Of a DNA stretch of 64,000 nucleotides, positions 30,004 through 40,751 are shown in pieces; the stretch's first letter is position 1; the number at the start of each line of letters is the position of its first letter. Location of the stretch: NCBI RefSeq assembly GCF_014873485.1, contig NZ_JADBDT010000001.1:496001-560000 (forward strand). Reading direction: 5' to 3'. Made by a program: the position numbers and the translations under genes. This stretch comes from Sphingopyxis sp. OAS728. GTDB taxonomy: Bacteria > Pseudomonadota > Alphaproteobacteria > Sphingomonadales > Sphingomonadaceae. Under the pieces are notes generated by a model. The model saw only the letters and a program-made list of their open reading frames with translations, made no database searches and had not been told where the DNA came from.

Positions 30004-31371
30004 TCAGCCCTCGCGCGCCGGGACACTCAATGTGAAGCGCGCCCCCTGCCCCGGTGCGCTGTCGACCGTCAGATCACCGTCCATGGCGCGCGCCAGGCGG
30101 CGAGCGATATAGAGGCCGAGCCCCGAACCGCCGCTGTCGGTGCGGCCCAGCCGCTCGAACTTCTCGAACACCACTGCCTGCTGCTCGGTATCGATGCCCT
30201 GCCCCTGATCGGCAACGGTGACCGTTGCACGATCGCCGTCGCGGTCGACGCGAATCCATATCTGCGAATTCTCGGGCGAATAGCGGATCGCATTGCCGAG
30301 CAGGTTGAGCAGCACCTGCAGAACGCGGCGGAATTCGCCGGTGGCCGGCGCCCGGTCATCGGTACGCGGCGCGTCGATACGGATGCCCTTTTCTTCGGCC
30401 TTCATGCCGAGCAGGCCGACCGCGCGGCGCGCGAGGTCGCCGAGGTCGATTTCGTCCTGCGCCGCCTTGAACCCTGGTCGCTCGATATTCTGGAGGTCGG
30501 CGAGGTCATCGACGAGCCCCAGAAGATGGCGCCCCGCATGCGCGATATCGCCGGCATAGCGCGCATAATCGGCGCGGATCGGGCCGTCGAATTGCCCCGA
30601 AATTGTCTCCGCTGTCGCGATGATGCGGCTGAGCGGACCGCGCAGCGCCCCATCGATCCGGCGGCCGAACTGCGGATCGGACAGCGGCAGCGATCCGAAC
30701 GCCGGGTCGACAAGCGTTGCGCTCGCGATCGTTTCGGCAGGCGGCGGGGCATCGGCGACCACCGCGAGCCCGCGAAAGCCCGTGAAGCGGCCCGTCGCGT
30801 CGAACAACGCGTCGCCCGACAGCGTCATCGCCCCGCCTGCCGCCTGCACGCGCTGGCCGTCGAATCGCGATTGTCTGGCAAGTGCGCGGAGCACGGGGAA
30901 ACGCCCGTCCTCATCGGGTTGCAGCTCGAACAGCTCCGAGAGCGAGCACCCTTCCCACCCGTCCGGCACCGGCGGCGCATCCGCCGTCGTGCGCAAAGCG
31001 ACGATGCGCAGATGCTGATCGCATTCCCACGCCCAGCTCTGCGGCACCGGGGTGCTGTCGGCGATCGCGGGCACCTGTGGCTGTGTGACGGGGCGCGTGC
31101 GCCAGTCGCTGATCTCGAGGCTCGCACCTTCCGCATCGGGTATGATGCGAACGAGCGCGTGGATGTCGCTATGATCATCGGCGGCATACAGCGGGCGACT
31201 GATGTCGCGGCTGAGCCGCTGCGCCAGCGTGACGAGCCGCGCGAGATGCGGCAGCGCCAGCGGTTTGTCCAACCCCGCCCCGGCGCGCTGTTGCAGGCGC
31301 AGCAGCGGCGCATCGGCGCTGACCAGCGCCCCCGACCGGTCGATCCGGCCCCGGATGATGCGTTCACTCAT
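30004..31371 (-). CDS. Soluble histidine-kinase homologue without the phospho-acceptor histidine
   Basis: A 455-residue protein ending in a HisKA-like dimerisation region (about 235-300) and an HATPase domain (about 345-452). The ATPase boxes are intact: NLLGNAIRYSP (N), DQGQGID (G1), FEKFERLG (F), GGSGLGLYIARRL (G2). The H-box should read like SHELRTPL but reads DGALRGPL, with Gly241 in place of histidine. No membrane helix is visible; residues 1-230 may include a PAS-like part near 110-205. The ATG overlaps the upstream gene by eight bases, so the two are coupled. No response regulator gene is adjacent. It may be a pseudokinase or act on a partner in another way. Confidence 0.8.
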   Translation of the reverse strand: MSERIIRGRIDRSGALVSADAPLLRLQQRAGAGLDKPLALPHLARLVTLAQRLSRDISRPLYAADDHSDIHALVRIIPDAEGASLEISDWRTRPVTQPQVPAIADSTPVPQSWAWECDQHLRIVALRTTADAPPVPDGWEGCSLSELFELQPDEDGRFPVLRALARQSRFDGQRVQAAGGAMTLSGDALFDATGRFTGFRGLAVVADAPPPAETIASATLVDPAFGSLPLSDPQFGRRIDGALRGPLSRIIATAETISGQFDGPIRADYARYAGDIAHAGRHLLGLVDDLADLQNIERPGFKAAQDEIDLGDLARRAVGLLGMKAEEKGIRIDAPRTDDRAPATGEFRRVLQVLLNLLGNAIRYSPENSQIWIRVDRDGDRATVTVADQGQGIDTEQQAVVFEKFERLGRTDSGGSGLGLYIARRLARAMDGDLTVDSAPGQGARFTLSVPAREG

Positions 31372-32263
31372 CGCCGCTCGCATCGGCCACCGCGCGCGCG
31401 GGCAGCATCGTCAGCGAGGCCTCGAGCGGCGCCAGCGCGGCATGATCGAGGCGCAGGGGCGCGAGTAGCGAAGGCAAGGCGGCACTTTCGGCGGTCAGCA
31501 GCGTCATCGCCATATCGCCATAGCTACGGCGGTGCGCCGCGGCGGCAAGCGCGATCAGAGTCGGCCAATTGTGACGCGCGATTGCCGCCGCGGCGACATC
31601 GGCCAAGGCGGGACCCAAAATCTCGTAATAGGCCTGTCCGGCGCGCTCGATTCCGCGCTCGTCGGCATGCCGTTCGGTCGCGACCCGCACTGCGTCGCCC
31701 AACTCAGCCGCGCGTGCCGTGTCCCCGCTGACCGCGGCCAGCCGCCACGCGGCGATATCGAGCAGCAACGCGCGGAAAGTTTCTCCATCGAGATCGGCGA
31801 CCGCGATCGCGGGATTGCCCATCGCGTCGAAGCGGCGGCGGTCGGCGATCTGGAGCGCCAGATACGCGCGGTCGACGTTGGACAGTGGACCGCCGACCGC
31901 AGACGGATCGGTGTTCGCCGTGTCCGTTTCGGCAAGGATCGGTGGCGGACTGGTCCGCAGCGCCGACTGTTCGCGCCAGCGATGCTCCTCGGCGCGCGCG
32001 AAACAGAGGCCGGCAATCCGCGCCGCACACGGCAATCCGCCGCGCATCCATTCATTCCACAGGCCGACCGGATCGATACCGGGATGAAGCCGCGCCGCGA
32101 CATCGACGACCAGCCGGCGCGCGATACCGAGCGACAGCGCGCGCTGCTCCTCGGTCAAACGCCCCGCAGCCGGCGCGGCCAAATAGCCCGCCAGTTCGCG
32201 AAGGCGCGCGGACAGCGTCGGCGACGGTGGGGCGATGCCGGGGGAGGAAACCGAGTCAATCAT
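31364..32263 (-). CDS. Unrecognised cytoplasmic protein coupled to a kinase homologue
   Basis: A 299-residue, alanine- and leucine-rich, mostly helical protein that I do not recognise. There is no signal peptide and no clear membrane helix. The segment RLTEEQRALSLGIARRLVVD near residues 40-58 loosely recalls helical-repeat proteins of alphaproteobacteria such as DUF2336, but this is weak. Its stop overlaps the start of the kinase-like gene by eight bases, so both products are probably made together and may interact. It lies 58 bases after the membrane protein gene on the same strand. Confidence 0.75.
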   Translation of the reverse strand: MIDSVSSPGIAPPSPTLSARLRELAGYLAAPAAGRLTEEQRALSLGIARRLVVDVAARLHPGIDPVGLWNEWMRGGLPCAARIAGLCFARAEEHRWREQSALRTSPPPILAETDTANTDPSAVGGPLSNVDRAYLALQIADRRRFDAMGNPAIAVADLDGETFRALLLDIAAWRLAAVSGDTARAAELGDAVRVATERHADERGIERAGQAYYEILGPALADVAAAAIARHNWPTLIALAAAAHRRSYGDMAMTLLTAESAALPSLLAPLRLDHAALAPLEASLTMLPARAVADASGDE

Positions 32264-32321
32264 GCGCGTCCGCCAATAACAGCATGACGTTAATAGGCGT
32301 TAAACCTTGAAGACCTTTGTT

Positions 32322-33536
32322 TTACCGCGCCTCCGGGCGCCGGGCGAGCCGCAGCCAGAGCAGGATCTGGAGCAGCGCGAGCAGCGGCAGGATGGCGAAC
32401 ATCAACGACGCGAAGCCGAACAGCAGCGCGGGCGCCAGCATGATCCACGCCTGGTCGGCATCGGGGAGCAGCCAGTGAAAGCGCCGTCGTTCGCCTGAAT
32501 CCTCGTACAGCCAGCGCGCGAGCAGGATCGTTGCGGCAAGGCATGGCGCCAGCGCGGCCTCGGAAAACAGTGGCATCCTGTGCGCCGGACCGGTCAGGGA
32601 CAGCAGCCACGGGAAGCCAGCGAGCAACACCCACGCAAAGGTACGGATGACCTCTCGCGTCCGGTCCTGCGCGGCGCTTTCGGCGCGAAACGCCGACAGG
32701 AACCGCATCGCGGCAAGCCCGAGCCCCCCGAAAATTGCAACCAGCGCGCCCGCCGCCGCGAGCCCGCTCGCCGCGAGCAGCGCAACGATCACCCACAGCA
32801 AGGCGGTGACATAGGGCAGATAGCGCGCCGTCGTCGGAGATTTGACCAGCAACGGCCCCGCAAGCCGGATCAGCGGCATCATGATCGCCGAACGCCCGAG
32901 CCCCATGCCGCCATATTCGACCTGTTGCAGGCTCGATTGCTCGATCAGCACGGCGGTGGGGCGATCAGCGATGATCGCGATCTCGCCCTGCTCGAACAAT
33001 GCAGGCTCGCAATAGAGGCGCCGTGCCCCCGATTGCACGGCGAGGCGCAGCAGCGTGAGCATCATGTCCCACTCGCCCGGCATCGCGGCGAGCTCGGCGA
33101 CCATCGTGTCGGAAATGCACGCCAGCCCGCCCCAGCGCCGCGTCGCGTCGATGCGCTCGAACATCTGCGTCAGCGGCGTGTCGCCGGTGACAAGGATCGC
33201 GGGCGAGCCGGGCTTCGCGATCGCGGCATAATGCGTCCCGCCGGCGCGCAAGCCGTCGGCGACGAGGATGATGCGGTCGTCGCCCTCGACCAGCGCCAAC
33301 AGATCGGCGGCGGCGCGCACGGGCGTGACCTTCACGCCGCGGCGGCGGATGCGGTCGCATGTCGCGAGCAACTCCGCGGGGACTGCGGCGACCGCGACGG
33401 CGATATGCGTCACGCCGACGTCGGCGAGGCGCGCCGCCTGCCGCTCGATCAGCGTTTCGGCGGCCACGGTGACGAGCGCGCGGAGCGACCCGTCGGGCAG
33501 CGTTTCGGAGGCGCCGACCAGCGCGATCAGGGCCAT
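32322..33536 (-). CDS. Nucleotidyltransferase-like membrane protein
   Basis: A 404-residue two-part protein. Residues 1-225 look like a GT-A-type nucleotidyltransferase, with LIERQAARLADVGVTHIAVAV near 30-50 and a DDRIILVADG strand near 95, but without the GxGxRL(x)nPK activation signature. Residues about 250-404 form roughly six membrane helices. The layout recalls bifunctional IPCT-DIPPS enzymes of inositol-lipid synthesis, yet the CDP-alcohol phosphotransferase motif DG..AR...G...D...D is absent. Function unknown. The ATG at 33536 is preferred; a longer frame adds 22 residues. It is divergent from gyrA and first in a minus-strand unit with the two genes that follow. Confidence 0.78.
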   Translation of the reverse strand: MALIALVGASETLPDGSLRALVTVAAETLIERQAARLADVGVTHIAVAVAAVPAELLATCDRIRRRGVKVTPVRAAADLLALVEGDDRIILVADGLRAGGTHYAAIAKPGSPAILVTGDTPLTQMFERIDATRRWGGLACISDTMVAELAAMPGEWDMMLTLLRLAVQSGARRLYCEPALFEQGEIAIIADRPTAVLIEQSSLQQVEYGGMGLGRSAIMMPLIRLAGPLLVKSPTTARYLPYVTALLWVIVALLAASGLAAAGALVAIFGGLGLAAMRFLSAFRAESAAQDRTREVIRTFAWVLLAGFPWLLSLTGPAHRMPLFSEAALAPCLAATILLARWLYEDSGERRRFHWLLPDADQAWIMLAPALLFGFASLMFAILPLLALLQILLWLRLARRPEAR

Positions 33537-33771
33537 CGGCGCCGAGGATATGGAGCAGCGGTCATCGGCGCAAAGCTTTAGGGCTGGCGAAGCGATTGGC
33601 AAGCCCCGCGATGAAGCGCGGTGACGTCACGCCTTCACCCGATTTTCCGGCACTTTACGGGCCCTTTTCGCCTGTAAAAAAATGCGGAAAAAGCGACCGA
33701 ATCGCTGGCCTTTCCACCCATCATCGGCTAGGCCAAATCTACCTCCCGAAAGAACGAAAAAAGGCCGGGTC
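33537..33771. promoter_or_regulatory. Divergent promoter region of gyrA
   Basis: This 235-base region separates the membrane protein gene and gyrA. It contains the perfect 10-bp palindrome GTGACGTCAC at 33621-33630 and an AT-rich run CTGTAAAAAAATG near 33672-33684. No start site can be assigned with confidence. An in-frame ATG at 33682 exists but gives an N-terminus unlike other GyrA proteins. Confidence 0.4.
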
Positions 33772-36503
<2,732 letters not shown>

Positions 36504-36507
<4 letters not shown>

Positions 36508-36815
36508 CGACGCCCGCCACGGCCTTCAAGGTGCTCACAGCGCAGCAATGGGCCGATTTCGAACGCGAACGCGTGTTCCGCGGCGCCCCGGTGGATATCG
36601 CCGATGGCTATATCCACCTGTCGACCGCCGAGCAGCTCGAGACGACGATCGCGAAATATTTCGCGGGTCAAAGCGGGCTGATGATCGCCGAGGTGGACCT
36701 GATCTGCCTCGGCGACGCGATCCGCTGGGAACCCGCGCGCGGCGGCGACCTGTTTCCTCACATCTATGCCGAATTGCCGATTCATGCGGTGGTGAGCCTG
36801 CAAAGGCGCGATTGA
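36504..36815 (+). CDS. DUF952 family protein
   Basis: A 103-residue DUF952 protein. The conserved segments are DGYIHLSTAEQLETTIAKYF near 31-50 and GDLFPHIYAELPIHAVV near 80-96. The family is structurally known but has no assigned function. ATGA coupling with gyrA suggests co-translation, an arrangement that I cannot link to gyrase function. Confidence 0.88.
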
Positions 36816-36936
36816 CCAGCGCATTCATCGACGCATTGGTCGAACGCTCGTCGGTGTTGGTCGCATCTTGCTTCGCGCCCTCGAAACCTCCTACCACCAT
36901 CGGGCTTCGACTGTCCGTTCTTGGGGGAGATAATAG

Positions 36937-39000
36937 ATGCGCCTCGTTTTGATTGCCGCCCTTCTGGCCTCGGCCGCGCCCGTCTATGCGCACGAAACGG
37001 CCCCCCGCGTCGTGCAATCGAAACCTGTTCCCAAGGAAGAGCTTCTGAAGCCGCCTGCCGATGCGGTGCAATATGTCGTCGTGTCCGAAGCCGGTAAGCA
37101 CGGCAATCAGTGGCGCTGGCAGCTCCCCGACGGCCGCACCGCCTATCGCTGGTCGCAGGAACTGCGCGGCTGGATCACCGAAATGGATCAGGTCACGACT
37201 TTCGCCCCCGGTGGGATGATCGAGGCGTTGACCGTCCGCGGCGTCACCACGTCGGGCGATGCCGCCGAGGAATATCGCGTCGCAAACGGCCGTGCCACAT
37301 GGAAAACAGCGAATGATGCAGGCGAAGCCGCTGCCGGCGGCTGGTACATCCCGGCGGGCGGTATCGGCATCGCCAACGCCCCGATGATCGATGCGCTCGC
37401 GGCAGCGGGCGATGCCGGGCTGAATTTCCTGCCAAGTGGCAAGGGCCGGATGACCTTCGGCCCGACGCAGGTAATCCAGGGCCCAAGCGGCCCCAAGACG
37501 GTCCAACTCGCCTTCGTCAGCGGCATATTGCCATCCCCCTTCCCGGTATGGCTCGACGAGAACAAGCACTATTTCGCCGACATCAGCTTCATCTCGGTGA
37601 TCCCCGCGGGATATGAGGGCGCGCTGAAACAACTGCGCAATACGCAGGAAAAGGCGACGGCCGAAGCGGTCGCCGGCATAGCCAAACGCTTCCTTGCGCC
37701 CGCCGCCAAAGCCCCGGTGCTGTTCGACAATGTCCAACTATTCGACGCCGACAAGGGCGCCTTCCTCGCGAACCGCGCGGTCCTCGCCCAAGACGGGAAG
37801 GTTGCCGCCATCGGTGCCGCGGGATCGTTGAAAGCCCCTGCTGGTACGCAGATCATCGACGGCCGCGGCAAGACGCTGGTCCCGGGCATTTGGGACAGCC
37901 ATCTCCACATCGGCGACGATTGGGACGTGCTGTCGAACATGGCGAACGGGATCACCAGCTTCCGCAGTCCGGGCACGAATTTCGATCGCGCGATCGAGGC
38001 AACGCAGCGCCGCGCCGATCACAGCTTGTTGATGGGCGAACCCTTTATCTCGGTCATCATCGACAAAAAGGACCCGCTGGCGGCGCAGGGCGCCGAAGTC
38101 GTCAGCAGCCCCGAGGAGGCGATCGCCGCAGTCCGCCGGGTCAAGGCGGCGGGTCTCTGGGGCGTTAAATTCTACACCTCGATGAATCCCGCATGGATCG
38201 CGCCCGCCGCCGCCGAGGCGCACAAGCTCGGCCTCCATGTCCACGGCCACGTCCCCGCCGGAATGAAGCCGAGCGAGGCGGTGACTGCGGGCTACGACGA
38301 GCTCACCCACCTCAATTTCGTCGTGATGGAATCGATGCCGCGCGACGTGATCGACAAGGCGAACACGCGGCAGCGCGTCGAAGGGCCGGCGCGCTATTTC
38401 AAGGACGTCGATCTCGACGCGCCCTTGATGAAGGGCTTCGTTGCCGACCTTGCGAAGAAGAAGACCATCGTGGACCCGACGATCGTCATTTTCGAAGGCA
38501 TGCTGACGCAGGATGGCGGCAAGCCCCAGCCGGCCTATGCGCCCTATATGGGCATCATCTCGCCCGTCCTCGAACGCTCGGTGTTCACCGCTGGCGGCTA
38601 TCCGCTCATCGAGGGGCTTACGCGCGACGATTATCGCAAAAGCTATGCGAAAATGGTCGAACTGGTCGGCCGCCTGCACAAGGCAGGCGTGCCCATCGTC
38701 GCCGGCACCGACGGCTGGGGGATCGAGCTGATCCGCGAACTCGAAATATACCAGCAGGCCGGCTTCACCCCCGCCGAAGCGATCCAGAGCGCGACGATCC
38801 TCCCCGCCCGCGTTGTCGGCGCCGACAAGCGCACCGGCTCGATCGCAGTTGGCAAGGAAGCCGATATGGTGCTCGTCGACGGCGACGCCTCGACCGACCT
38901 CGGGGCGCTCCGCCGCGTCGTGACGGTCGTGAGCGACGGCTATGTCATGGACGCGGGCGAATTGCGCAAAGCCGCCGGCTACAGCGGAACGCCGAAATAG
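36937..39000 (+). CDS. Exported amidohydrolase
   Basis: A 687-residue metal-dependent amidohydrolase with a signal peptide (residues 1-19, ending in VYA). The first metal ligands HxH are in GIWDSHLHIG near residue 325, further histidines in HVHGHVPAG near 432 and ELTHLNF near 451, and the metal aspartate in VAGTDGWG near 590. The IAVGKEADMVLVDGD strand near the C-terminus is typical of imidazolonepropionase-like members. Residues 20-250 form an N-terminal region without recognised family. A periplasmic role in peptide or cyclic amide hydrolysis is possible. The GGGGGAG ribosome site is strong. Confidence 0.88.
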   Translation: MRLVLIAALLASAAPVYAHETAPRVVQSKPVPKEELLKPPADAVQYVVVSEAGKHGNQWRWQLPDGRTAYRWSQELRGWITEMDQVTTFAPGGMIEALTVRGVTTSGDAAEEYRVANGRATWKTANDAGEAAAGGWYIPAGGIGIANAPMIDALAAAGDAGLNFLPSGKGRMTFGPTQVIQGPSGPKTVQLAFVSGILPSPFPVWLDENKHYFADISFISVIPAGYEGALKQLRNTQEKATAEAVAGIAKRFLAPAAKAPVLFDNVQLFDADKGAFLANRAVLAQDGKVAAIGAAGSLKAPAGTQIIDGRGKTLVPGIWDSHLHIGDDWDVLSNMANGITSFRSPGTNFDRAIEATQRRADHSLLMGEPFISVIIDKKDPLAAQGAEVVSSPEEAIAAVRRVKAAGLWGVKFYTSMNPAWIAPAAAEAHKLGLHVHGHVPAGMKPSEAVTAGYDELTHLNFVVMESMPRDVIDKANTRQRVEGPARYFKDVDLDAPLMKGFVADLAKKKTIVDPTIVIFEGMLTQDGGKPQPAYAPYMGIISPVLERSVFTAGGYPLIEGLTRDDYRKSYAKMVELVGRLHKAGVPIVAGTDGWGIELIRELEIYQQAGFTPAEAIQSATILPARVVGADKRTGSIAVGKEADMVLVDGDASTDLGALRRVVTVVSDGYVMDAGELRKAAGYSGTPK

Positions 39001-39012
39001 CCGGCGCGCCCG

Positions 39013-39465
39013 TTACTGGAGCCGTGCCGGCATCTGCATCAGGTTGACAAACGACATCACGACCGCGCCATCCTGATTGGTGACGGTCATCCGCATCGTC
39101 AGCACGCCGCGGTCGGGCTTGCTCTTCGAGCGTGCGATGTCGACGATCTCGCGCGTGATGTCGAGCACGTCGCCGGGCCGCACGGCCAGGCGCCACTGCA
39201 GATCGTCGATCTTGAGCCCCAGCAGCGGCGTGTCTCCGAACGGCGCCTTTTCGACGAAATCGCGCATGACGAGCGCAGCGACGTGCCAGCCGCTGGCAAT
39301 GATCCCGCCGAAACGGCCGCTCGCCGCCGCCGCGGTATCGATATGCATCGGCTGCGGATCATATTCGCGCGCGAAACGGACGATATCGGCTTCGGTCATT
39401 TCGATCGGGCCGCCACGCCACGACTGACCAATCTCCAGATCGTCCAGAAAGACGGATTTCGACAT
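39013..39465 (-). CDS. MaoC-like (R)-enoyl-CoA hydratase
   Basis: A 150-residue hot-dog-fold protein of the MaoC dehydratase family. The hydratase 2 motif appears as REYDPQPMHID near residues 35-45, followed by GGIIASGWHVAAL. The Asp-His pair expected for hydration of a 2-enoyl-CoA is present. The start at 39465 gives the usual length; the longer frame runs into the peroxiredoxin end. It follows the peroxiredoxin gene by 22 bases on the same strand. Confidence 0.88.
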   Translation of the reverse strand: MSKSVFLDDLEIGQSWRGGPIEMTEADIVRFAREYDPQPMHIDTAAAASGRFGGIIASGWHVAALVMRDFVEKAPFGDTPLLGLKIDDLQWRLAVRPGDVLDITREIVDIARSKSKPDRGVLTMRMTVTNQDGAVVMSFVNLMQMPARLQ

Positions 39466-39487
39466 CGGGGCGTCCCTCAAACCCGGA

Positions 39488-40048
39488 TCAGCGCTGCCGG
39501 ACTTTCCAAGCGCGCACGGCCGCCATCGTCTTTTCAATATGCGCTTGCGGCTTGCTGTCGGTGTAGCTCAGCAGGATCGTTCCGTTGGGGGCGATGACAT
39601 AGGATGTCCGGTTCGACAGCATCGTCCCGTCGGGTCGCTTCATCGTCGAATCATATTTCGCCGCAACCTTCGCACCCGGATCGGCGGCGACGGCGAACTT
39701 GTCGCGGCATTCCGACTTGGAGAATTCCGCGACGCGCTCGATATTGCCGGCGGTGACGCCAACGACGCGGGCGCCCAGCCGGTTAAAGTCGTCGCTCGAT
39801 TCGGCGAACAGATGCGCTTCCATCGTGCAGCCCGGGGTAAAGGCGGCGGGGAAGAAATAGAGCACGACCGGCCCCTTCTTCAGCGTCTGCTTCAGCGAAA
39901 GGCTGAAAGGCTTTCCACCCTGTGCCGCACTCAACGTGAAGTCCGGGGCTTTTGCGCCCTGCTGGAGCGCCGCGATGCCCTGTGCCGGAAGGACGGCGAG
40001 CGACAGGCCGAGGCCCAACGAAAAAGCAAATTTCATCAGCGTCTTCAT
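39488..40048 (-). CDS. Periplasmic peroxiredoxin
   Basis: A 186-residue AhpC/TSA-type peroxiredoxin with a signal peptide (about residues 1-27), so it is exported. The peroxidatic cysteine is Cys74 in PAAFTPGCTMEA, matching P-x3-T-x2-C. A second cysteine at 114 (SKSECRDKF) may resolve the disulfide as in BCP-type enzymes. The reductant in the periplasm is unknown. The ATG at 40048 is preferred over a long in-frame extension that crosses an inverted repeat. Confidence 0.9.
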   Translation of the reverse strand: MKTLMKFAFSLGLGLSLAVLPAQGIAALQQGAKAPDFTLSAAQGGKPFSLSLKQTLKKGPVVLYFFPAAFTPGCTMEAHLFAESSDDFNRLGARVVGVTAGNIERVAEFSKSECRDKFAVAADPGAKVAAKYDSTMKRPDGTMLSNRTSYVIAPNGTILLSYTDSKPQAHIEKTMAAVRAWKVRQR

Positions 40049-40151
40049 CTGGATCTCCACCTCGAACTGCGGAAGCACGTCCGCCGTGACGACCTCTACG
40101 CCGAAATTCGTCTGCAGGTGGAAAAAATTTACCGCCCGTTCCAATGTCGCA

Positions 40152-40186
40152 ATGCACTTTGGCCACCAACGGCAGCCAAAGTGCAT
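40152..40186 (-). repeat. Inverted repeat after the glycine-zipper gene
   Basis: A perfect 11-bp inverted repeat, ATGCACTTTGG with CCAAAGTGCAT, with a 13-base loop, lies 20 bases after the stop of the glycine-zipper gene and about 100 bases upstream of the peroxiredoxin start. No T tract follows. It may be a terminator or a binding site for a peroxiredoxin regulator. Confidence 0.45.
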
Positions 40187-40205
40187 CCAGACGACTAACG
40201 CCGGA

Positions 40206-40586
40206 TTAGCAGCGGCGGCCGCCGCGATCGACCTCGCGTCCGATCAGTGCGCCCGCGGCGCCGCCGATGATCGTTCCCGGCAGACGATCGCCGTAACGGT
40301 CGACCTCGCGGCCGAGCAAGGCACCCGCGGCACCGCCGACGATCAGGCCGGTGGTTCCGCTGCTGCGGCGGCAATAATAGTCGCGGTCGCGATAGTGGCT
40401 GCGCCGATAGTCGCGGCGATAATCGCGCCGGTCGTGGCGGCGATAATCGCGATACCGATCATGGTCGCGATGACCATAATAGCCATGGCGGTGGTGGCGG
40501 TCGCGCGCATCCGCCTCCACGGGCATGGCGGCCAGCGCGCTGGCACCGATCAATGCCGTCAACGCCAATTTCTTGAGCAGGAACAT
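40206..40586 (-). CDS. Exported glycine-zipper protein, His/Arg/Tyr-rich
   Basis: A 126-residue protein with a signal peptide (about residues 1-27, ending in ADA), then a stretch of about 45 residues made almost only of Arg, His, Tyr and Asp, and a C-terminal 2TM glycine zipper (GLIVGGAAGALLG and TIIGGAAGALIG). This resembles the RcsF/17-kDa surface-antigen type zipper proteins that span or coat the outer membrane, but it has no lipobox cysteine. The charged stretch could bind metal or cell-wall polymer; this is inference. GGAG precedes the ATG. Confidence 0.8.
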   Translation of the reverse strand: MFLLKKLALTALIGASALAAMPVEADARDRHHRHGYYGHRDHDRYRDYRRHDRRDYRRDYRRSHYRDRDYYCRRSSGTTGLIVGGAAGALLGREVDRYGDRLPGTIIGGAAGALIGREVDRGGRRC

Positions 40587-40751
40587 TTATCTTCTCCGTC
40601 CTTGCCCCCCGCAGGCAGATTAGGATCCGAAACATGGCGCCCCGCTGAATTGCCGGTGCGATTGCCCGGCTTGCACATCGGTTCGGCGATATTTCGGGGC
40701 GGCCTGCCGCGCGGGATTGACCGCGCCGGTCAAGCGGCGCAGCATCGCCCC

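Noticed and set aside
32290..32303. TTAA-TAGGCG-TTAA as a CtrA site before the unknown gene at 31364
   Set aside because: The spacer is six bases, not the seven required by the CtrA consensus.
33621..33630. GTGACGTCAC palindrome before gyrA as a specific operator
   Set aside because: TGACGTCA also occurs near 10416 in another context and the match to any known site is weak.
39936..40751. In-frame upstream extension of the TauD-like gene
   Set aside because: It runs antisense through the peroxiredoxin and glycine-zipper genes and has no family similarity before the ATG at 40752.
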